DNA from: an uncultured Collinsella sp. | GTDB lineage: Bacteria > Actinomycetota > Coriobacteriia > Coriobacteriales > Coriobacteriaceae | NCBI GenBank assembly: GCA_902489775.1 | Contig: CABUBH010000022.1 | Location: 1 to 33,806 of the forward strand | Direction: 5' to 3' | Length of the DNA stretch: 33,806 nucleotides | In this document: positions 14,646-21,570 of the stretch, piece by piece | Position numbering within the stretch: position 1 is the first letter of the stretch | How the letters are laid out: every line of letters starts with the position of its first letter | Notes under the pieces: model-generated | Told to the model about the DNA's origin: nothing | Database searches by the model: none | Seen by the model: the letters and a program-made list of their open reading frames with translations, nothing else | Translations under genes and position numbers: made by a program

Positions 14646-14777
14646 GACATTTGAGTAATATGGGCGCAGCTTATGCGGGTCGGATACAGATAAACATATA
14701 AACAAACTCATCACAGATGAGCACATATCACAAAGCAAATGACAGTGTTTATCGTACGTTGAACCACAACAGCTGTC

Positions 14778-14827
14778 AAATAAATGGCCCCAGCACGGCG
14801 GCTAAAACGCGGTGAACGGCAGGGCCA
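14778..14827 (-). terminator. Probable recA-recX terminator
   Basis: TGGCCC (14785-14790) and GGGCCA (14822-14827) form the base of a stem with a 31-nt G/C-rich, partly paired interior. On the minus strand TTTATTT follows. It begins 15 nt after the recX stop. Confidence 0.5.
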
Positions 14828-14841
14828 CAAAACGCATACGC

Positions 14842-15534
14842 CTAAACCGCACATTCCTCTTTTTCGGCATCAAGGCGCGCCTTAACGGCATCGGCCGCGA
14901 TGTGATACGAAAAGCCCTTGGCCATCAAATACCTGACAAGCTTTTCGAACCCTCGCGCCTCGGGGACGCGGCGCTTGGCAAGCAAAGCAGATGCCCGCGC
15001 CAAATCATCCTCAACGGCAAAATAATCCTCAGGATAACCGGGAATGTCATCGAGCACGACATGACGGCGCTTGAGCTCGGTCTCGATTTTACGCTGTCCC
15101 CAACCGCGCCGCTTGCGTTCCTCGATAAAGTACGAGCAAAAGCGGTTCTCGTCTAAAAAGCGATACTCGGTGGCGCGCTCGACGGCGAAATCGATCGCGG
15201 ACTGGTGAAAGCCATAGCGAGCCAGCTTGTCACGGACCTCACCCGTCGCATGGTCGCGGCGCGATAACATCTCGGTCACCATGGTAAGCGCACATTTACG
15301 CTCGATGAGCTGCATCGCATCACGAAAGTTATCCCAATCACAGGGAAGATCGGGGCGGTTTTTGACATACAGCCGCGCGACCCGCACGGGGATCCAAATG
15401 GACCGCTCAAAACCGCCCTCAAGCTCACAATCGATATGTGCGCAAGGCTTTTTGGACGCATACCCGCTCGAGAACGAGGAGGCCGCCTTCTTATCGGGAA
15501 AGACGACCGTGGCCTCGGTCACCGTATACGACAT
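14842..15534 (-). CDS. recX: Regulatory protein RecX
   Basis: 230 residues. RecX binds RecA filaments and limits RecA activity; it is built of three-helix repeats. Family marks are the central ALTMVTEMLSRRDHATGEVRD..L..YGFHQSAID and FLDENRFCSYFIEERKRRGWGQRKIETELKRR, and the final repeat with FEKLVRYLMAKGFSYHIAADAV. The first 70 residues or so are less conserved. It begins 11 nt after the recA stop with no evident ribosome site, so expression probably depends on read-through and reinitiation from recA, which would keep RecX below RecA. A hairpin and T-rich tract follow the stop. Confidence 0.9.
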   Translation of the reverse strand: MSYTVTEATVVFPDKKAASSFSSGYASKKPCAHIDCELEGGFERSIWIPVRVARLYVKNRPDLPCDWDNFRDAMQLIERKCALTMVTEMLSRRDHATGEVRDKLARYGFHQSAIDFAVERATEYRFLDENRFCSYFIEERKRRGWGQRKIETELKRRHVVLDDIPGYPEDYFAVEDDLARASALLAKRRVPEARGFEKLVRYLMAKGFSYHIAADAVKARLDAEKEECAV

Positions 15535-15545
15535 GAGCGTAACCG

Positions 15546-16694
15546 CTACTCGTCGTCATCATCGAGCATGGCGGAACCATCGATGGCGTAAAGCTCGTCA
15601 AACTCCTCAGGTGCAGGCTGATCGGTCAGCTCGACCTCGGACGGAGCATCGTCATCAAACTCAAGCCCGCAGGCAAGGCGGACCTTATGCTCAATCTCGT
15701 CGGCGCAATCGGGGTGTTCGCGCAGGAACGCCTTGGCGGCCTCGCGACCGTTGCCGAGCTTGTCCTCGCCATAGGCAAACCAGGAGCCCATCTTCTTGCA
15801 GATACCGCACTCGACAGCCATGTCCAGAATCGAGCCCTCCTTAGAGATACCCGTACCGTACATGATGTCGAACTCAGCAGAACGGAACGGAGCTGCCACC
15901 TTGTTCTTAACGACCTTGGCGCGCACGCGGTTACCGATAACCTCGTCCTTAAGCTTAATGCTGTCGATGCGGCGAATGTCGATACGTACCGAAGAGAAGA
16001 ACTTAAGGGCGCGGCCGCCCGTCGTGGTCTCGGGGTTGCCGAACATGACACCGATCTTCTCACGCAGCTGGTTAATGAAGATGCACGTCGTGTTGGACTT
16101 GGACAGCGAACCGGCGAGCTTGCGGAGCGCCTGGCTCATCAGGCGAGCCTGAAGACCGACCGTAGTGTCGCCGATCTCTCCCTCGATCTCGGCACGCGGG
16201 GTCAGCGCGGCGACGGAGTCGACGACGATGGCATCGATGGCGCCGGAACGCACGAGCATGTCAACGATCTCGAGCGCCTGCTCACCCGTATCGGGCTGGG
16301 AAATCAGTACCTCGTCGATATCCACGCCAATGCGCGCGGCATACGTGGGATCGAGCGCGTGCTCGGCATCAATAAAGGCAACGACGCCGCCCATAGCCTG
16401 GGCCTCGGCCAAAATCTCGAGCGAGAGCGTCGTCTTACCGGAGGACTCTGGACCATAAATCTCGACGATACGACCGCGCGGAACACCGCCGATGCCCAGG
16501 GCGGCATCGAGAGCCAGGGCACCCGTGGGAATGGCCTCAACCTCGAGCTCGGGACCACCGTCGCCGTACCTCATGATGGAACCTTGGCCGAACTTTTTCT
16601 CGATCTCGGCCTTGGTGGTAGCGATCATATCATCGCGCTCTTTACCCGTCGTGCGAGCATGAACGGTACGTACGGGACCTGAATTCTTGGCCAT
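15546..16694 (-). CDS. recA: Recombinase RecA
   Basis: 382 residues. RecA forms filaments on single-stranded DNA, drives homologous recombination and triggers LexA self-cleavage. The Walker A is GPESSGKTT (residues 81-89), Walker B region IDAIVVDSVAAL, loop L1 near MSQALRKLAGSLSKSNTT, and L2 near GVMFGNPETTTGGRALKF. An N-terminal extension of about 20 residues (GPVRTVHARTTGKERDDM) and an acidic C-terminus (MLDDDDE) flank the core. ATG at 16694 has AGGAGGG upstream; the in-frame ATG 7 codons earlier lies in the 5' leader. Its promoter carries a perfect SOS box in the spacer. It is followed by recX. Confidence 0.98.
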   Translation of the reverse strand: MAKNSGPVRTVHARTTGKERDDMIATTKAEIEKKFGQGSIMRYGDGGPELEVEAIPTGALALDAALGIGGVPRGRIVEIYGPESSGKTTLSLEILAEAQAMGGVVAFIDAEHALDPTYAARIGVDIDEVLISQPDTGEQALEIVDMLVRSGAIDAIVVDSVAALTPRAEIEGEIGDTTVGLQARLMSQALRKLAGSLSKSNTTCIFINQLREKIGVMFGNPETTTGGRALKFFSSVRIDIRRIDSIKLKDEVIGNRVRAKVVKNKVAAPFRSAEFDIMYGTGISKEGSILDMAVECGICKKMGSWFAYGEDKLGNGREAAKAFLREHPDCADEIEHKVRLACGLEFDDDAPSEVELTDQPAPEEFDELYAIDGSAMLDDDDE

Positions 16695-16724
16695 GAATAG
16701 CCCTCCTCTTAACAACCTGCATCG

Positions 16725-16753
16725 ATCATAAACGAACGGCTGTTCGTGGTCAA
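16725..16753 (-). promoter_or_regulatory. recA promoter with SOS box in the spacer
   Basis: On the minus strand: -35 TTGACC (16748-16753), exactly 17 bp, -10 TATGAT (16725-16730). The spacer is almost wholly the perfect palindrome ACGAAC-GGCT-GTTCGT read on the plus strand (16732-16747), which contains the consensus LexA site CGAAC-N4-GTTCG. The promoter lies 31-59 nt upstream of the recA ATG. Confidence 0.9.
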
Positions 16754-16920
16754 CCGTTCAGATAAATCATATGCAGCCGACCTTTCCAAAACCCAACCAA
16801 ACGCCGACCAAACACTGACCAAAATCTTGACCGCAGGCGAACCAAGAAAATCATGACGAGGAAAAATACGACAACTACCTGCACAAAGATAAAATTCGCC
16901 GGAGGTCCCTATCTCCACAA

Positions 16921-16944
16921 TTAAGGGGCCCGAAGGCCCCTTAA
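16921..16944 (-). terminator. Probable terminator of the rnj-to-cinA operon
   Basis: A perfect 10-bp stem, TTAAGGGGCC with GGCCCCTTAA, closes on a 4-nt loop (TTCG in the minus-strand RNA, a very stable tetraloop). It starts 8 nt after the cinA stop. The U content comes from the stem end (CCCCTTAATTGT), so termination may be imperfect. The remaining gap up to recA holds only the recA promoter and A/C-rich sequence. Confidence 0.65.
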
Positions 16945-16951
16945 AACACGT

Positions 16952-17482
16952 CTATTCCATAGAGTCGAGCACGAAGACAATGCGCCCCAGTGCTTCCGCG
17001 ACCGCATGGGCACGAACGCACGAACGATCGCCCTCATACTGGCAGCGCACAGAATCGACAACCGACGCTTCACCATTGGCCGAGCGATACGCCCAACCAA
17101 TATAGAAGGTGCCGGCCGGATCTTCCTCGGTGCCACCACCGGGGCCGGCATAGCCCGTCGCGCTCACGGCGATATCGCTCTGGTACAGCTCCAGCGAACC
17201 GGCAGCCATCTCGCGGGCGGTCTGATGCGACACAGCGGTATAGCTTTCGAGCGTATCCTGCTCAACGCCCAACACGCGATGCTTTATCTCATCGCAATAG
17301 GTTACCGCACCGCCGCGGAGCACCGCCGAGGCACCGGGGATATCTGCGATCGTCGAAGAGATCATACCCGCCGTCAGAGATTCAGCCGTCGATACGGTTA
17401 TACCGCGAGCGCCCGCACGCTCGACAATATCGCGCGCAAGTTCCTCGTTGCGCGCGGCAATCTGTTCAAAAGACTCCGTCAT
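16952..17482 (-). CDS. cinA: CinA C-terminal-domain protein (nicotinamide-nucleotide amidase type)
   Basis: 176 residues: only the C-terminal CinA/PncC domain, without the N-terminal molybdopterin-binding-like (COG1058) domain that full-length CinA (about 410 aa) has. PncC domains deamidate nicotinamide mononucleotide to nicotinate mononucleotide in NAD recycling. Marks are STAESLTAGMISSTIADIPG, GGAVTYCDEIKHRVLGV and SATGYAGPGGGTEEDPAGTF. It starts 12 nt after pgsA, with TAGGA directly before the ATG. The pgsA-cinA-recA order is shared with Bacillus, where cinA is a competence-linked neighbour of recA. Naming it pncC would be equally fair. Confidence 0.9.
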   Translation of the reverse strand: MTESFEQIAARNEELARDIVERAGARGITVSTAESLTAGMISSTIADIPGASAVLRGGAVTYCDEIKHRVLGVEQDTLESYTAVSHQTAREMAAGSLELYQSDIAVSATGYAGPGGGTEEDPAGTFYIGWAYRSANGEASVVDSVRCQYEGDRSCVRAHAVAEALGRIVFVLDSME

Positions 17483-17494
17483 TCCTACCAGGAC

Positions 17495-18133
17495 CTAGAC
17501 CGAAAAGACGATCTTGCGGCAGTTCCAGAAGTACTGAGCGCCCGAGACAACGGTCAGGATAACGGCAACGGCGTACAGAAAGCGCGAGACGCCATAGATA
17601 CCGAGCGTTAGCGCCACCGGGCCCAGGTTAAGGCCAGACATCGCGAAGACGCACAGGTAGCCACAGATCGAAACCATCGTAGTCGCCGTCTTATACTTGC
17701 CGAGCTTATCGGCAGCGACGACCACGCCGGCAGCGCTCGCGACCATGCGCAGGGCGCTCACCAGCAGCTCGCGGAACAGGATGATAAACACGGACCACAC
17801 GGTCACGGCGCCAAAGTCCAAGAACAGCAGCAGAGCCGAGAACACGAGCAGCTTGTCGGCGATGGGGTCCAAGAACTTACCGAAGTCGGTGATCTCGTTG
17901 CGGGAGCGAGCCAAATAGCCGTCAACCTTGTCGGTGCACGACAGGATGACATACAGAATGAAAGCAGCGGCAGCGAGCGGGCCGTCGAAGGTGCTCCAAT
18001 CCGTACCGGCAACGCTCGTGTGGGACAGGGCCGACACAATCATGAACACCGGGATAAAGACGATACGCACGCACGTCACGATATTGGCGGGCGTCCAAAC
18101 GCTCGTCAGTTCCTTATTGCTCTCGTTAGCCAC
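17495..18133 (-). CDS. pgsA: CDP-diacylglycerol--glycerol-3-phosphate 3-phosphatidyltransferase
   Basis: 212 residues, an integral membrane enzyme that makes phosphatidylglycerol phosphate, the first step to phosphatidylglycerol and cardiolipin. The CDP-alcohol phosphotransferase signature DG-x2-AR-x8-G-x3-D-x3-D is complete: DGYLARSRNEITDFGKFLDP followed by IAD. Several hydrophobic helices follow (VTVWSVFIILFRELLVSAL, VSICGYLCVFAMS, FLYAVAVILTVVSG). The start codon is GTG at 18133, with AGGAG 7 nt upstream. rimO ends 9 nt before it and cinA begins 12 nt after. A PgsA paralogue elsewhere in the genome (for another CDP-alcohol transfer) cannot be excluded, but the signature and synteny favour PgsA. 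Confidence 0.92.
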   Translation of the reverse strand: MANESNKELTSVWTPANIVTCVRIVFIPVFMIVSALSHTSVAGTDWSTFDGPLAAAAFILYVILSCTDKVDGYLARSRNEITDFGKFLDPIADKLLVFSALLLFLDFGAVTVWSVFIILFRELLVSALRMVASAAGVVVAADKLGKYKTATTMVSICGYLCVFAMSGLNLGPVALTLGIYGVSRFLYAVAVILTVVSGAQYFWNCRKIVFSV

Positions 18134-18142
18134 GACGCTCTC

Positions 18143-19492
18143 CTACTCCACAACATGACCGATGAGCTCGTAGCAGAAGCTATCGGTAAACTCGACCGTC
18201 AGAATATCGCCCACGGACGCCTCACTGGCGTCCAGATGCACCGCACCATCGGAATCGGGCGCCTGGAACCAGGCATGTCCAATCAGCTCGGCGCCGTCCT
18301 CGGTCTCTTCGATACCGTCGACAATCACCTGGGCGCGCTCGCCCACATGTGCGGCAGTTGCAGCAAAACCGAGCGACTCGGCCAGGTCCATGGCCTCCTG
18401 GGCGCGCTCGAGCTTGACCTCCTCATCGACCTGGCCCTCCATCTTGGCGGCCAGGCTGCCCTCCTCCTGCGAGTAGGCAAAGACGCTCGTGTAGTCAAAG
18501 CCGACGGTGTCCATAAAGTCAATAAGGTCGCGGAACTCGTCGTCGGTCTCGGTCGGGAAGCCGACCATGGCCGTGGAACGGATCACGATGCCGGGGATGC
18601 GCTCACGCAGATCGCGGAACAGGTCCTCGAGCTCCTGGCGCGAACCGGAGCGACGCATGGCCTTAAGGATGCGTGCGTCGCAGTGCTGAACGGGGATATC
18701 GATATAGGGTAGCACCTCGGGCGTATCACGAATCGTCTCGATAAGCTCGTCAGTCATGCCCTCGGGCTGTAGGTAGAGAACGCGGACCCAGACGTTCTGC
18801 GGACGCACGGCCTCGGAGACGGCGCGCAGCAGCTGTGCCAGATTGCGCGGCGAGCCCTCGGCGACGTCACCATCCGCAAAGTCGGTGCCCCAGATGCCCG
18901 TGTCCTGGCCGATCAGCACGATCTCTCGCACGCCGCCGGCGACCAGATCGCGCACCTCGAAGATAATGCTCTCGGCATTGCGCGAGTGATAACGACCGCG
19001 GATGTAGGGAATCATGCAGAAGCTGCAAAAGCGGTTGCAGCCATCGGAAATCTTGACGTAGGCAACGGCACCCTCGACGGTACGCTTGACCTGCGGGATA
19101 TATGCCGCAATCTCACGCTCGACGCCCAACACGCCATCGATGACGGACACAATGCCATCTTCCTCGTCGGCCTTCACAAAGGCCGCGACCTCGGGCAACT
19201 CATCGGGCAGGTCCTCACCATAACGCGAAGGCACGCAGCCGCACATGACGATGGGGCAAGAACGGACGCCGTCCTGCACCTCATTAGCAAGCTCGAGCGT
19301 GGTCTCGATGCTCTCGGACGTTGCGGAGGCGAGGAACGAGCATGTATTGACGATGGCGATATCGGCATCCTGCGGGTCGAATGCTTCCTCGTAGCCTGCG
19401 GCGGTCAAAAGAGAACGCATGCGGTCGGTGTCAACCTCGTTCTTAGCGCACCCGAGGGTGATGTAGAGCACGGAGCCCAACGGTGTATCCAT
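18143..19492 (-). CDS. rimO: Ribosomal protein S12 methylthiotransferase RimO
   Basis: 449 residues. RimO is a radical-SAM enzyme that methylthiolates a conserved aspartate of ribosomal protein S12. The N-terminal cluster cysteines are Cys15 (ITLGCAKNEVD, the RimO-type start), Cys51 (NTCSFL) and Cys86 (CGCVPSRYG). The radical-SAM triad is Cys152, Cys156, Cys159 in GCNRFCSFCMIPYIRGRY. A C-terminal TRAM domain ends the protein. The LGCAKN motif separates it from MiaB. The ATG at 19492 has AAAGGA about 14 nt upstream, farther than usual, and no closer alternative in-frame start looks better. It lies between yajQ and pgsA. Confidence 0.95.
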   Translation of the reverse strand: MDTPLGSVLYITLGCAKNEVDTDRMRSLLTAAGYEEAFDPQDADIAIVNTCSFLASATSESIETTLELANEVQDGVRSCPIVMCGCVPSRYGEDLPDELPEVAAFVKADEEDGIVSVIDGVLGVEREIAAYIPQVKRTVEGAVAYVKISDGCNRFCSFCMIPYIRGRYHSRNAESIIFEVRDLVAGGVREIVLIGQDTGIWGTDFADGDVAEGSPRNLAQLLRAVSEAVRPQNVWVRVLYLQPEGMTDELIETIRDTPEVLPYIDIPVQHCDARILKAMRRSGSRQELEDLFRDLRERIPGIVIRSTAMVGFPTETDDEFRDLIDFMDTVGFDYTSVFAYSQEEGSLAAKMEGQVDEEVKLERAQEAMDLAESLGFAATAAHVGERAQVIVDGIEETEDGAELIGHAWFQAPDSDGAVHLDASEASVGDILTVEFTDSFCYELIGHVVE

Positions 19493-19519
19493 GTTGGAAA
19501 GCGGTCCTTTCGAATGATA

Positions 19520-20017
19520 TTAGCGGTAGTTGGTGAACTGAAGCGGCTGGCCGTAGTCCTGGTCGCGCAGGAACTGGATCACAGTCTGCAACGCGTCCTT
19601 CGAAGCAGAGGAAACACGCAGCTTATCGGCCTCGATGGTCACCTTGACCTTGAGCTTTTGGTCCTTGATGTCCTTGTTGATCTTCTTGGCGGTCGCCTGG
19701 TCGATACCCTCGACGATATGGCCGAGCACGCGCACGGTGCCGCCCGATGCCGCCTGCGGAGCATCCCACGAGACAGCCTTGAGGTCGATGCCGCGCTTGA
19801 TGAGCTTGGAGCTCAGCACGTCGATAATCTGCTTGGAGACAAAGTCGGCCGGGGCGTTGATCGTAAAGAGCTTGTCGCCCTTCGAAAGCTCGATCGTGGC
19901 CCCGGAATCCTTAAGGTCATAGCGCTGGGAAATCTCGCGCGTGGTCTGCTGGAAGGCGTTGTCGACCTCTTGCATGTTGACCTCGGACACGACGTCGAAG
20001 CTGGAATCTTTAGCCAT
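19520..20017 (-). CDS. yajQ: YajQ family nucleotide-binding protein
   Basis: 165 residues, exactly the UPF0234/YajQ size. YajQ has two ferredoxin-like folds and binds nucleotides; a Xanthomonas relative (XC_3703) binds cyclic di-GMP, and others have been linked to RNA. The family opening SSFDVVSEVNMQEVDNA, the middle KLIKRGIDLKAVSWD, KKINKDIKDQKLKVKVTIE and the ending FLRDQDYGQPLQFTNYR are all present. ATG at 20017 has GAAAGGA upstream. It is 26 nt after rodZ and 27 nt before rimO in the same operon. I see no cyclic-di-GMP enzyme in the window, so its ligand here is unknown. Confidence 0.94.
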   Translation of the reverse strand: MAKDSSFDVVSEVNMQEVDNAFQQTTREISQRYDLKDSGATIELSKGDKLFTINAPADFVSKQIIDVLSSKLIKRGIDLKAVSWDAPQAASGGTVRVLGHIVEGIDQATAKKINKDIKDQKLKVKVTIEADKLRVSSASKDALQTVIQFLRDQDYGQPLQFTNYR

Positions 20018-20043
20018 GATGTTTCCTTTCGCGTACGAGCGGC

Positions 20044-21570
20044 TTAGTAGCTATCGTACGAATAGTCGGTAGAATCGGTGGGCGTCTGACCGTCAGTTGA
20101 GGTATCGGCGCCATCCGTGGACTGGGCATCGGTACCGTCGGTGGTATCGGTACCATCGGTGGTGTCGGTACCATCGGTGGTGTCGGTACCATCAGAACTT
20201 TCACCATTCTCGGAATCGGTCGTCTCCTTCTTGGGAACGGTGATCGTCACACGCGCCACGCCCGAGGTCTTGGTATCGTAACGGACCTTTTCACCGTTCT
20301 TGGTAACGATGACATCGGAAGGCTTGGACGTGGTGATCTCGATCGAGGACTCGGGCGTGTACTCCTGCTCAAAGGGGCCAGTCGCCTGGGCGCCATAGAC
20401 CGACTTGCCGTCGACCTTGACCTCAATCCACGCGGTCTTTCCCTTGGCAACGGAGACCTTGACCTTCGTGACCTCGTTCTCTTCCTTCTTGGCCGTCTTG
20501 GTGGCGTCCGAATCGGTCGACTCATCCGTCGCCTTATCGGTATCTTCGTCCTCGTCGACCGTTTCGGTCTTCTTAGAAGACTTCTTGGTCGTCGTCTTGG
20601 TAGCAGTGGGCGTCTCGGGCGTGTTCTCGGGCGCCGAAGATGCGCAGCCACGCAGAAGCACCACGATGAGCACAATCAACAGCAGCGCAACGGCACCGAT
20701 GCCGGCGTAGACGATACGCGGATCGAGCCCGTTGTTTTGAGGAGTACGGGATCCGCCGCGTCCACGACCGGAACTGCTGCGGACGCCTCCCTGAGGCATA
20801 CGACCACGATTGCTATCGGAACGGCCGCGATAGCCACCCTGGCCCTGAAGGCTGCGCTGACCCGAGCGGGGCGCAAGTTCACCGCGGCCTTGATAGCCAC
20901 GCTGGCCCGAACGCGGAGCCGAAGAGCGCTGGCCATACGGCTGTGATTGAGAGCGAAGACGCGGCGTCACCTGCGTGGTATCGGCATCCGCATAGCCACC
21001 GCGAGAGCGTCCCGTAGAGGCACCACGGTAACCGCGATCGGAATAGCCGCCGTCGCCGTAGCCGGCACGAGGGTCACGCGCCACGCCTCGGGCAGCGGGA
21101 AGTGCACGGTCCTCGGGCATCGGCGTACTGCGGAACCGGTCACGCTGTGAGCGAATCTCCTCGCCCGAACCCGTCTCGGTAATATAACCGGCCTGCTGAG
21201 GACGCTGTCCATAGCGGGTCGAACGACCGCCCTGAACCATCAGGAAGCGCCCGTTATCGACCGAGGAACGCGAATTGACGTAGCCGGCGGCGTCCTGAAA
21301 ACGACCGCCCTGCTGCGACGTCTCGCGTTCGTATGCCATCAGATCGTCAAAGTAGGCATTGACGACCTCGCGCGGATTGAGGCCCAAAAAGCGAGCATAG
21401 CTCGAAATCATGCCCTGCGCATAGCCGCGCGGCGGCATCGAAGCAAAGTTACCGGTCTCGAAAAACTCGATGATCTGCGGCCTGATTTTGATGGTGTTGG
21501 CGACTTGCTGAATGGAAAGGCCCATTCGGCGACGCTGCTCAAGCAGCATGTCACCAAAGCGTGCAGCCAT
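20044..21570 (-). CDS. RodZ/YmfM-like membrane protein with long Arg/Gly-rich linker
   Basis: 508 residues. The N-terminal helix-turn-helix (FGDMLLEQRRRMGLSIQQVA to YARFLGLNPREVV, residues 5-65) is the RodZ type that in rods touches MreB. A long linker (about 80-285), very rich in Arg, Gly, Ser and Gln (RGYQGRGELAPRSGQRS, SSGRGRGGSRTPQ), reaches one membrane helix (VYAGIGAVALLLIVLIVVLL, about 288-310). Outside follow an acidic Thr/Lys stretch, a DUF4115-like beta domain (KGKTAWIEVKVDGKSVYG, about 370-445) and a TDGTDT repeat tail. Its ATG shares a base with the ftsK stop. The usual RodZ is about 300-340 residues; the extra length is linker and tail. Whether mreB exists in this organism cannot be seen. 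Confidence 0.8.
   Translation of the reverse strand: MAARFGDMLLEQRRRMGLSIQQVANTIKIRPQIIEFFETGNFASMPPRGYAQGMISSYARFLGLNPREVVNAYFDDLMAYERETSQQGGRFQDAAGYVNSRSSVDNGRFLMVQGGRSTRYGQRPQQAGYITETGSGEEIRSQRDRFRSTPMPEDRALPAARGVARDPRAGYGDGGYSDRGYRGASTGRSRGGYADADTTQVTPRLRSQSQPYGQRSSAPRSGQRGYQGRGELAPRSGQRSLQGQGGYRGRSDSNRGRMPQGGVRSSSGRGRGGSRTPQNNGLDPRIVYAGIGAVALLLIVLIVVLLRGCASSAPENTPETPTATKTTTKKSSKKTETVDEDEDTDKATDESTDSDATKTAKKEENEVTKVKVSVAKGKTAWIEVKVDGKSVYGAQATGPFEQEYTPESSIEITTSKPSDVIVTKNGEKVRYDTKTSGVARVTITVPKKETTDSENGESSDGTDTTDGTDTTDGTDTTDGTDAQSTDGADTSTDGQTPTDSTDYSYDSY
20131..20193 (-). repeat. 18-bp tandem repeat, 3.5 units, in the rodZ-like gene
   Basis: Units 20131-20148, 20149-20166 and 20167-20184 (GGTACCATCGGTGGTGTC, the last two identical, the first with two changes), then a 9-bp partial at 20185-20193. 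Each unit encodes six residues (DTTDGT) in the extracytoplasmic tail. Near-identity at the DNA level suggests recent slippage, so length may vary between strains. Confidence 0.9.

Noticed and set aside
20131..20193. Possible CRISPR-like repeats
   Set aside because: The 18-bp units are directly adjacent with no spacers and encode an in-frame hexapeptide within the rodZ-like gene.
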